In this document: piece by piece, positions 35,283 through 42,916 of the stretch | How positions within the stretch are numbered: the stretch's first letter is position 1 | Layout of the letters: each line of letters begins with the position of its first letter | Source of the DNA: an uncultured Bacilli bacterium | GTDB lineage: Bacteria > Bacillota_I > Bacilli_A > RF39 > UBA660 | Length of the DNA stretch: 64,000 nt | NCBI GenBank assembly: GCA_934148845.1 | Contig: CAKPDH010000002.1 | Coordinates: 62,001 to 126,000 of the forward strand | Direction: 5' to 3' | The notes under the pieces: model-generated | Told to the model about the DNA's origin: nothing | The model's input: only the letters and a program-made list of their open reading frames with translations | Databases searched by the model: none | Translations under genes and position numbers: made by a program

Positions 35283-38240
35283 TTATGAACAAATAATAGT
35301 TAAAGGAATATTATATGTATCTATTAAATACGATTGTGTACAACTCAATAAATACATCATATCTGAAGTAATATTTTTTGAATCAACTCCAGGCTGAACT
35401 ATAAATATTTTCATATCTATTTTTTTACATCGTAACAAATTTTTAAACTTATATATAGTTTCTAAATCTCCTAATTCAATTCTTGAATAATTTTTTTCTT
35501 GTGCCAAATTTTCTCTGTGTAATATATGGTCAATTATTGTATCAATATTTGCTCTCCATTTAATAGATTTTTGACATTGTCCACAAACTTCATATAAATC
35601 ACTTATTCTTCTTCCCGGAATAGTATTGCCACTAAACTTACAATGATATAATTCAATATAAATACATTTTTCCTCTTCTCTCAAAGTTACTATATCTGCA
35701 ATTTCACCAGAACCATCATCATCAAAAATAACTTGATATTTATTACTATCTTTTAATTTATTAATCATATGATATTGAATAGAATTTTTAATTTTATTCT
35801 TTGTCTGTGATTCTACCGAAATATCAACACTTTCCCAATCTTCTCTAATTATTCTATCTTTGTTAAAATAATTGGAAAGATCTTTATTAATTTCTACATA
35901 AAGGTTACCTTCAAGTGACGACTGATTATCAAAGAAAATTCTTGGTGGATTTTCTTTAAAATAATCACTTATATTTCCCATACTGTTATTATTTTTTAAC
36001 AATTCTACTTTTTTGCCAGAAGCATTTATAAATTTATAACCTTTATTCGTAATTTCTAGTTGGAATTGTAAATCATTTATTAAAAATGTTATATTTTTAT
36101 CCAATACTTCTGCATCCTTTATTTTTAAATCCACTTCATCTAGACTATATTCATTTATTCCGCTTTTTATAAAATATTTATTATAATCTTCAATCACCAA
36201 CTCATCTGGCCACTCTATAGAAATTGGTACACGATTAGGTCTTTTATTTATAACTTTAGGAACTAATGCTGAATTTAAAATATCTTGGGTATTAATTGAG
36301 TCATCCAATAATTTATCAAGTATATTGTCACACCAATCCTTCCAATAATCTATTGTTTCTACCCATTTAGACCATATTGTTCCCTTATATGAACAACCAA
36401 TCGATACCTTACCATCACCATTATATCCAGTACCAAATATGTTAGATTTAATAGAGGTACCTGCAGCAGAATCACTTATTCCTGATGCAATATCAATTCC
36501 TGCATACATTTTATATCTAATTGGTCCATTAATAGCTGTTCTCAATCCTACTGAAGCCATCATTAATCTATTAATCCCAGATAATGCTCTAAATACTACA
36601 TCTCCATTGATTTTATTAGTTGTATGAAAAATTTTATCTGCTATCATATTTGAAATTGTTTTATTAGAAGAATTTATAAATACTGTATTCTTTTCTTTAT
36701 TCCAATAAACAACATGTAACTCTAATATTTTGTTAGTTATAATTTTATTTGATGTCCAAGAAATTGGAGATTCTATTGCTTCAATAATTACGAACGTATT
36801 GTTTTCTTCATTGACTGAAATTACGGATAATTCATCATTAAATATTTTTTTCCAATTTTCTAATTGCCATTCATTTATATCTGTTTTATATGCAACCATA
36901 CTCACTTTTGGAACTAACTGCTTTACCGATATCTCTCGTAATTGTTCTATATCAAAACCACTCATAAATTGTTGGAAAGATATCTCTTTTCCTATTGCTG
37001 TTTTTGATAAATCACTAATTATGTAATCCCAATTAGAATCAAGTGAATACAACTGTTTTATTTCTTCATTAACTTCTTCATTCATGATATTGGCAACTAA
37101 TGATGCATTTCCTATCTTATCATTACTAACTCTAGCAAATCGTCCAATAAATTGAAGAGTAATTGGTAAACTTTTATATTTATCATGAATAGCGGCAATT
37201 TTTAAGTTAGGTAAATCTATTCCTTCTCCAAACATATCTACACATACAACTATTCTTGATTCCAACTTTCTTAAGTTTAATAAATTTTCTTTATTTGTGG
37301 TTTTTGTTTGATCACTTGTAATCAATACCGGATTATAATTACCATAATATTTTTTATATATTTTTTCATACAAATCTAATGCTCTCTTTTTTGAACCAGC
37401 TCTTACTAGTAACAAATGATCATAACCCTTTTCAATATCATTTTTCAAAATTGTGATGGATTTATTAGCAACAGCAACATCTGATTTTGAAATATCATAT
37501 TCTATTACAGGATTAAAATTTATTTTCGTAAAATATCCTTCTCGTTGTGCATGACTTAAGGGATAATTATAAATAATTTTACCATCAATTTTTTTATTAT
37601 CATTTCTAAAAGGAGTGGCAGTAAATTGTATTATTTTGAGATCCTTTAATTTAGACTTTACATTATTCCAAGTTTTAGCTGCTATATGATGAGCTTCGTC
37701 AATTATAACTGCATTACAATTTTCTTTAAGAATGCTCATTTGTTCATCATTAAGCCTAGATATAATACCTATTGTTGAAACAATAATATTAACATTATGG
37801 GTAATATTGTTTAATGTTTCTTTATCACTAGGTGTTCTTTTTAATAAGCATACATTTGGTAATAAAGCTTTTTCATTTAATATTTTAAATTCTGAAATTA
37901 AACCTAAGTTTTTACACTTACTATAAGTTTGATCTCTTAATAAAACACTTGGCAATATAATCAACACTTGCTCTAATTTTTCACTAACTATATACGATAA
38001 CATAGTTTCTGTTTTTCCAGTACCTGTAGGCATTACAACAGTTGCTTCATTGTTAGAGACAGTAAAATGAGATTTCAAAGCATATAACGCTCCTAATTGT
38101 GGTTTTCTTAATTTTTTTTCTAATAAATCATAATTTAAATTATTTTCCCAAGACTTTATTACATCTTTTTTTAATACTTCATTACCATCAAAATTATGCT
38201 TACAATTTATTAAATTCCCCTCAATACTATATTCCATCAT
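35283..38240 (-). CDS. Superfamily II helicase with C-terminal nuclease-like domain (probable defence protein)
   Basis: 985 residues. Helicase motifs: Q/'RKPQLGALYAL', Walker A 'MPTGTGKTETML' (about 69-80), DEAH 'IIDEAHH', 'QFTATPFRND', 'DMFGEGIDLPNLKIAA' and 'QFIGRFARVSN'. About 350 residues of unknown middle follow. The C-terminal 'DDDGSGEIADIVTL' and 'IYIELYHCKFSGN' resemble a PD-(D/E)XK nuclease core (Asp, then Glu and Lys). Such helicase-nuclease proteins on mobile elements are usually restriction-like phage defence. GAGGAAGTGAA ATG starts it. It has its own promoter and an unusual leader terminator. Confidence 0.75.
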   Translation of the reverse strand: MMEYSIEGNLINCKHNFDGNEVLKKDVIKSWENNLNYDLLEKKLRKPQLGALYALKSHFTVSNNEATVVMPTGTGKTETMLSYIVSEKLEQVLIILPSVLLRDQTYSKCKNLGLISEFKILNEKALLPNVCLLKRTPSDKETLNNITHNVNIIVSTIGIISRLNDEQMSILKENCNAVIIDEAHHIAAKTWNNVKSKLKDLKIIQFTATPFRNDNKKIDGKIIYNYPLSHAQREGYFTKINFNPVIEYDISKSDVAVANKSITILKNDIEKGYDHLLLVRAGSKKRALDLYEKIYKKYYGNYNPVLITSDQTKTTNKENLLNLRKLESRIVVCVDMFGEGIDLPNLKIAAIHDKYKSLPITLQFIGRFARVSNDKIGNASLVANIMNEEVNEEIKQLYSLDSNWDYIISDLSKTAIGKEISFQQFMSGFDIEQLREISVKQLVPKVSMVAYKTDINEWQLENWKKIFNDELSVISVNEENNTFVIIEAIESPISWTSNKIITNKILELHVVYWNKEKNTVFINSSNKTISNMIADKIFHTTNKINGDVVFRALSGINRLMMASVGLRTAINGPIRYKMYAGIDIASGISDSAAGTSIKSNIFGTGYNGDGKVSIGCSYKGTIWSKWVETIDYWKDWCDNILDKLLDDSINTQDILNSALVPKVINKRPNRVPISIEWPDELVIEDYNKYFIKSGINEYSLDEVDLKIKDAEVLDKNITFLINDLQFQLEITNKGYKFINASGKKVELLKNNNSMGNISDYFKENPPRIFFDNQSSLEGNLYVEINKDLSNYFNKDRIIREDWESVDISVESQTKNKIKNSIQYHMINKLKDSNKYQVIFDDDGSGEIADIVTLREEEKCIYIELYHCKFSGNTIPGRRISDLYEVCGQCQKSIKWRANIDTIIDHILHRENLAQEKNYSRIELGDLETIYKFKNLLRCKKIDMKIFIVQPGVDSKNITSDMMYLLSCTQSYLIDTYNIPLTIICS

Positions 38241-38257
38241 TTCACTTCCTCACTACT

Positions 38258-38304
38258 AAAAAACGCCAATACAAAAACTTATAAAATATAAGCCTGTACT
38301 AGCG
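38258..38304 (-). terminator. Long hairpin terminator inside the helicase leader
   Basis: On the minus strand, CGCTAGTACAGGCTTATA pairs with TATAAGTTTTTGTATTGGCG (about 18 pairs, a two-base bulge, some G-T), then six T. It lies between the -10 at 38324-38329 and the ATG at 38240, so it could attenuate helicase expression. Alternatively it merely stops read-through from upstream. Confidence 0.65.
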
Positions 38305-38323
38305 CTTCCTTTTTATATATATT

Positions 38324-38329
38324 ATTATA
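38324..38329 (-). promoter_or_regulatory. Helicase promoter (extended -10)
   Basis: TGCTATAAT on the minus strand, 84 bases before the helicase ATG. No good -35 is visible. Confidence 0.5.
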
Positions 38330-38357
38330 GCATAATTTTTATTGTTTTTATTATTAA

Positions 38358-38420
38358 AATGACACTATGACACATCATTCGTGAGTACTCCTCTCACATT
38401 TTTAGTGTCATTGTGTCATT
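38358..38420 (-). terminator. Nested double hairpin at the end of the six-gene operon
   Basis: Outer arms AATGACACTATGACAC (38358-38373) and GTGTCATTGTGTCATT (38405-38420) pair at 15 of 16 positions. An inner hairpin GTGAG/CTCAC (38381-38397) sits within. The stem is itself a tandem of ATGACAC. It starts 5 bases after the methyltransferase stop and is followed by TTTTAATAAT on the minus strand. It could be a terminator or an mRNA 3'-end stabiliser. Confidence 0.6.
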
Positions 38421-38424
38421 CTTA

Positions 38425-39105
38425 TCAGTTTTGATATTTAAATATTACAATTTTATGTTCTATTTTTTCACTTTTAATTTTGTTTGCTATTGCTTCTCCA
38501 TATATTACTTCAAAACTTTTCTTTGCATCTTGAAAGGAATCAAATATGAAATATGTATTTATTTGTTTTTCTATATTAAATTGATTAGATAATATCCAAT
38601 TATTATAATCTCTAGTTCTACTATCTTTAGTTCTATTTCTTATTTCTTCAAACTCACTATTTTCATCATTTTCAATTAATATGATTGTCCCTTTAGATTT
38701 TAATAATCGCTTTAATTCATTTATACATTTATTTCTTTCATCTAAATCAATAATTGTTCCTAACACCCATGAACAAACAATTAAATCTACTTTATTACTT
38801 TCTAAATTAATATTCGATAAATTTGAACATATAAATTCAGAAGTGTCTTTATTAGATTTTGCTTTTGCTTTTTCTAATTGTTTATCTGACAAATCTATTC
38901 CTATATACTTTTTTGACTTCTCTTCTAATATGTTTAAAAACTTACCAGTTCCACATCCTGCATCTAAAACAATTTTATCTTTGCATATTTCTTCTAAATA
39001 AGAACCAACTTTATTTTCTCCATCTTCAGCAATACTAAAGATTTCATAATAATCATTATTTTCATAGTATGCTTTAGAATCTTTTAATAGATTTTTGGAA
39101 TCCAT
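38425..39105 (-). CDS. SAM-dependent class I methyltransferase (last gene of peptide-modification operon)
   Basis: About 226 residues. 'IVLDAGCGTGKFLNILE' is SAM motif I (around residue 43), followed by 'YIGIDLSDKQLEKAKAK', 'VDLIVCSWVLGTI' and 'LKSKGTIILIENDE': a Methyltransf_11/25-type fold. The acceptor is unknown; by context it may methylate the ESR protein or an intermediate. The ATG at 39105 has AAAGGTGA 8 bases upstream; the earlier ATG overlaps the ATP-grasp gene. Its start overlaps the ATP-grasp stop by 32 bases, indicating tight coupling. Confidence 0.8.
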   Translation of the reverse strand: MDSKNLLKDSKAYYENNDYYEIFSIAEDGENKVGSYLEEICKDKIVLDAGCGTGKFLNILEEKSKKYIGIDLSDKQLEKAKAKSNKDTSEFICSNLSNINLESNKVDLIVCSWVLGTIIDLDERNKCINELKRLLKSKGTIILIENDENSEFEEIRNRTKDSRTRDYNNWILSNQFNIEKQINTYFIFDSFQDAKKSFEVIYGEAIANKIKSEKIEHKIVIFKYQN

Positions 39106-40120
39106 TTTCTTCACCTTTTTCATAATTTTTTGTTTCTGGATAAATCATATCAACCATATATTTAGCAATGTTTTGTGATTTACCTATTGCAGGTCTAAAA
39201 TGCATGTGCACTCCAGGTACTGTGTTAATTTCAATTATTCTATAACTATCATCATTTTGTAATTCTTCTATTGTATTAGTCATATAATCAATTCCTACAT
39301 AAGGAAGTCCTGGAAAAGCATCTAAAACTCTCTTACCAATATCAATTACACTAGGATGAACTCTATCAGTATAATCTTCACAAATTCCTCCCATAGCAAC
39401 ATTAGAATTTGGTCTTAAATATACTTTTTCTCCTGAATTTGGAATAGTATCCATACTTATACCATTTGACTTGATATATTTATACATTTCTTCATCTACT
39501 AGTATTTCACACAAAGCATTTGTTCTTGGATTCATTCTACGATAATTTTCTATTGCAATTAATTCTTTTATAGAATGTACTCTATCTCCATATACATGAG
39601 CAGGATCTCTATGTAAAACCGCATAATCTCCATTTTTTGTAACAAAAACTCTATATTCTTTTGCATTAAAATATTCTTCTATTAATACTTTAGTATTTTG
39701 CCCCCTATTTTGAATTATCTTTTCTATTGCTTTTATTAATTCACTTTCAGAAGTTATATTAGTATAAACATCATAACCATGAGAACCAAAAACAGGTTTT
39801 AAAACAACAGGACAATCAAATATTTTAAATGCTTTTAAAATATAATCAGAATCAGTTACATCAAATACTTCTCCCATAGGAACACTAATTCCATTATTTT
39901 GTAGTATATGTTTTGTTATTCCTTTATCCCCAGCAAGTATTGAAACATTATATGGCATTATAGATGAATCTCTGTCATAAATTAATTCATCATGACCATT
40001 ATAAGATGCTTTTATTAATTCTAAATTTTCATCTAACACTTCAACACTTATACCTCTTTTTAACATTTCATATATTAATATTTTTTGATTAGAATGCAAA
40101 TTTTTATAAATGTTTTCCAT
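39074..40120 (-). CDS. ATP-grasp ligase (GshF/cyanophycin-synthetase-like)
   Basis: About 348 residues. 'GDKGITKHILQNNGISVPMGEVF' opens the ATP-grasp fold; 'CPVVLKPVFGSHGYDVYTNI' is the ATP-binding loop; 'VLIEEYFNAKEYRVFV', 'YVGIDYMTNTIE' and 'IIEINTVPGVHMHFRPAIG' (metal-binding Glu and Asn) resemble the C-terminal ATP-grasp unit of bifunctional glutathione synthetase and cyanophycin synthetase. Such enzymes join an activated carboxylate to an amine. The ATG at 40120 lies 1 base after the ESR-protein stop (TAAAATG), so translation is coupled to its likely substrate. Confidence 0.85.
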   Translation of the reverse strand: MENIYKNLHSNQKILIYEMLKRGISVEVLDENLELIKASYNGHDELIYDRDSSIMPYNVSILAGDKGITKHILQNNGISVPMGEVFDVTDSDYILKAFKIFDCPVVLKPVFGSHGYDVYTNITSESELIKAIEKIIQNRGQNTKVLIEEYFNAKEYRVFVTKNGDYAVLHRDPAHVYGDRVHSIKELIAIENYRRMNPRTNALCEILVDEEMYKYIKSNGISMDTIPNSGEKVYLRPNSNVAMGGICEDYTDRVHPSVIDIGKRVLDAFPGLPYVGIDYMTNTIEELQNDDSYRIIEINTVPGVHMHFRPAIGKSQNIAKYMVDMIYPETKNYEKGEENGFQKSIKRF

Positions 40121-40121
40121 T

Positions 40122-40649
40122 TTACCATCTACTTTCGCCTGAATCGTGGCTTTCACTTGAACTGCTATACGAAGTATAACTAGAACGAGTAGATTCTTTT
40201 TTAGGGTTTGCAGGTTTTCTAACCAATTTTTTTACATTACCTATAACAACATTTAATTCATCATTAGATTGTTCTAACATTCTTAATTGCTTTTCTTCTT
40301 CAGATTCTCTTTTTGCCTCATCTCTTAATCTTTTTAATTCCTCAATTTTTTGTCTTCTTTTTTCTAAAGCTTGATTAATTCTAGGATTATTAGATGTATT
40401 AGTAGACATTTCTCTTTCTAATTTTTCTATTAAAGAATCAATATCATCTAAATTATTATATCTAGTATTATTTACTTGTCCTCTAGAATCATATCTGCTT
40501 TCACTATCATTTCTACTTTCACTAGAAAAATTATTACTTGAATAACTACATCTACTTTCTCCAGTATCTCTACTTTCACTTGGTCTAGATACATATGATG
40601 GAGTATATCTACTTTCTCTACTTTCACTATTATTTCTACTTTCTGACAT
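40122..40649 (-). CDS. ESR-repeat protein, candidate multi-core precursor peptide
   Basis: 175 residues, no homology I recognise. Residues 1-56 hold ESR at 3, 9, 12, 25, 31, 44 and 50 (mostly as SESR or GESR, followed by N, Y, D or C), plus DSR at 54. Residues 67-145 are a charged coiled coil. Residues 150-175 are Ser/Tyr-rich, with a degenerate SESH at 165-168, and end in GESRW. Nearly every ESR is encoded GAA AGT AGA. No signal peptide. AGAGGAGGAAAATAAA gives a very strong start. It lies centrally among two radical SAM, one transferase, one ATP-grasp and one methyltransferase gene, so it is the likely substrate. Confidence 0.75.
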   Translation of the reverse strand: MSESRNNSESRESRYTPSYVSRPSESRDTGESRCSYSSNNFSSESRNDSESRYDSRGQVNNTRYNNLDDIDSLIEKLEREMSTNTSNNPRINQALEKRRQKIEELKRLRDEAKRESEEEKQLRMLEQSNDELNVVIGNVKKLVRKPANPKKESTRSSYTSYSSSSESHDSGESRW

Positions 40650-40650
40650 T

Positions 40651-41475
40651 TTATTTTCCTCCTCTTTTTAAAATTAAAACACCATCTTTTTTATCTTGTG
40701 AACTTCCTTCTAAAGCACTCTTAAATTCTACTTGTTGGAAGTTAGAAAATATCTCTTTTACTTTTCTTAAATCATCTATTTCTGTTCTAGGATTAGAATT
40801 ACCTATATCATATAAATAAGCAAAATATATTGTATCTATTCTTTTTTGAAATTCATATAATAAATCTCTATATTTTCTTAATGTATCACAACTATACATT
40901 AAACTTAAATAGTCAGATATATTAGATAAAAACATATAATCAAAATTATCTTCAATTCTTAAATCTTTTAAACTTGCATTAATAAATGTAATATTTGCAT
41001 CTTTTAACTGTTGTTTTAATAAATTATACTTACTTTTTTCTAAATATAAATTTTGCCACAACTTACTATAAGGATTGAAATATTTTGTATTAAATAAAGA
41101 AGAGTTTCTTAATTCAATACCATTATTATTAAATTTTGATAATTGCTCTAACCAAAACATTTTACTTTCATCAGACATATCTAAACTTGAGATAATACTA
41201 TAATCTAAATTCATATTACTTTCAAACAAAAATAATTTTATAAAATCTTCATAAGATAAATTTTTTAAAGCACTAATTTTTAGATCCATATATGGTTTTG
41301 TTAATGGATTAATATCAAACGTTGTTATCTCAGTTGCTCCTTGTAATATTGCATTTAATATATGATCAGTTGAACCTGTTACTGTAATAACTTTTTTATC
41401 AGTTAAATCTAGTTCTTTCATATATCCCGCAATATGTTCAGAAGTAAAAGGATAAATACTATTAAATCTTTCCAT
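40651..41475 (-). CDS. DUF3419 (BtaA-like) transferase
   Basis: About 274 residues. 'YPFTSEHIAGYMKELDLTDKKVITVTGSTDHILNAILQGATEITTFDINPLTKPYMDLK' region (about 7-65) is a Rossmann SAM-binding start, and the whole pattern follows DUF3419 proteins. The named family member BtaA transfers the 3-amino-3-carboxypropyl group of SAM in betaine-lipid synthesis, so a similar reaction on a peptide or small molecule is possible but unproven. The ATG at 41475 overlaps the kinase/radical-SAM stop, with AAAGGA 8 bases upstream. Its stop abuts the ESR gene start. Confidence 0.65.
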   Translation of the reverse strand: MERFNSIYPFTSEHIAGYMKELDLTDKKVITVTGSTDHILNAILQGATEITTFDINPLTKPYMDLKISALKNLSYEDFIKLFLFESNMNLDYSIISSLDMSDESKMFWLEQLSKFNNNGIELRNSSLFNTKYFNPYSKLWQNLYLEKSKYNLLKQQLKDANITFINASLKDLRIEDNFDYMFLSNISDYLSLMYSCDTLRKYRDLLYEFQKRIDTIYFAYLYDIGNSNPRTEIDDLRKVKEIFSNFQQVEFKSALEGSSQDKKDGVLILKRGGK

Positions 41476-42916
41476 AACATTTTCCTTTACTTTTTGCATC
41501 TAAAAACCTTACTAAAACTTTATCTCTTTTAATTTCTTCCAAAGAATTATCTCTTAATGATCTACTTGTAATACAAGTTTTATCACTTTCTAATACCCAA
41601 GGACATGGACTTACATTACCAAAATTATTTATATATATAAACTTATCTCCTGCAGGACACCTATGAACAAAATTAGGTTGTTTACCAAAATTATAATTAA
41701 CTATTATTTGTCCATTGTATTTTTCTCTTAATTCATCAATTCGAGAGATTAAAACTTCATTTGGTATTGTCTTAACTAATGTTCTATCTTGTCCAGCAAC
41801 TGGTTCCATTATTGAAAATATTATTTCATCAGCTTCTAAACCTACTGAATCTAAAATTAAACTTTCTAAATCATATTGATTATTAGAATGTATAACAGAA
41901 CCTATTCTAACTTTATTAACTGATTTTCTTAATGCTTCTAAACCTTTTATAGTTCTTTCATAAGTATTATTTCCTCTTACTGATTCATGTTCCAATTTAT
42001 CTCCATCTAAACTAACATGTATCATTTTTAATTTTAACTGGTTTAGTAATTTTACCTTTTCAGGAGTTATTAATGAAGCATTAGTTGATATATCAGTAAT
42101 TAATCTTTCACTTGCATATTTTAAAATTTCTAAAATATCTTTTCTAATAAATGGTTCTCCACCAGTTATCTTTAAATGCTTAAAATTATGTAAAACTAAT
42201 TCATCTATAATATGGTAACATTCTTCGGTAGTCAATTCTCCATCAATCTTTTTACTATTACAAGAAAATATACAATAAGAACAATTATAATTACATTGAT
42301 GTGTAATTTCCCAAATTGCCTTACCTTCATTATTTGGTAAAGTAAATTTACATTCCATACTATTTAAAAATTCATTAATTTTATTTAGATCATAACCATT
42401 ATCTGTATTAACTATTAAAAAATTATCTGAAAAATATCTTTCTAAATTATCTATTCTTTGTAATTCAAATCTTTTTAATATATCCTCTTTAGATAAATCA
42501 CTTGCACTTAATCTTTCTAATCTAGTTTCTTCTGATGCTGAAACATAAATTATTTTATCAAACTTATCTTGCAAATTATCGTTAAGTATTAATGCCCAAT
42601 CTAGAATTATTGTTTTATTATCAAAATAATCTAAATAATTAAATAAATATTTATACAATATCTCTTTATATCTTTTCATATATTCTTCATTGCTATAAAT
42701 ATATTTATTTAAGATTAAAGAATTTATTTCTTCATATTCTTTTAATTCAGGTATTACATTTTTTAATTCTAAAATATATGTATCATTTTTATATAAATTT
42801 CTTCTAAAAATATCTACATCTACATAAATGTAATCAGGATTATGTTTTAAAATATCCTTTGATATAGTTGTTTTACCTGATGACATTCCACCTGTTATTC
42901 CTATCAATCTATTCAT
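41462..42916 (-). CDS. CoaE-like P-loop kinase fused to radical SAM/SPASM enzyme
   Basis: About 484 residues. Residues 1-190: P-loop 'GITGGMSSGKTT' (6-17) and 'YVSASEETRLERLSASDLSKEDI' with 'FLIVNTDNGYDLNKINEF', the pattern of dephospho-CoA kinase. Residues 205-484: radical SAM with 'CNYNCSYCIFSC' (CxxxCxxC, about 215), 'KITGGEPFI', 'TDISTNASLIT', and a SPASM-type C-terminal Cys set 'HRCPAGDKFIYINNFGNVSPCPW' plus two later Cys. SPASM enzymes usually modify peptides. The kinase fusion is unusual. The ATG at 42916 overlaps the preceding stop. Confidence 0.85.
   Translation of the reverse strand: MNRLIGITGGMSSGKTTISKDILKHNPDYIYVDVDIFRRNLYKNDTYILELKNVIPELKEYEEINSLILNKYIYSNEEYMKRYKEILYKYLFNYLDYFDNKTIILDWALILNDNLQDKFDKIIYVSASEETRLERLSASDLSKEDILKRFELQRIDNLERYFSDNFLIVNTDNGYDLNKINEFLNSMECKFTLPNNEGKAIWEITHQCNYNCSYCIFSCNSKKIDGELTTEECYHIIDELVLHNFKHLKITGGEPFIRKDILEILKYASERLITDISTNASLITPEKVKLLNQLKLKMIHVSLDGDKLEHESVRGNNTYERTIKGLEALRKSVNKVRIGSVIHSNNQYDLESLILDSVGLEADEIIFSIMEPVAGQDRTLVKTIPNEVLISRIDELREKYNGQIIVNYNFGKQPNFVHRCPAGDKFIYINNFGNVSPCPWVLESDKTCITSRSLRDNSLEEIKRDKVLVRFLDAKSKGKCYGKI

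Noticed and set aside
40122..40649. A CRISPR array or simple DNA satellite, because of regular TCTACTTTC copies
   Set aside because: Spacing is irregular, units keep codon phase, and the frame has a strong ribosome site, so it is a coding repeat.
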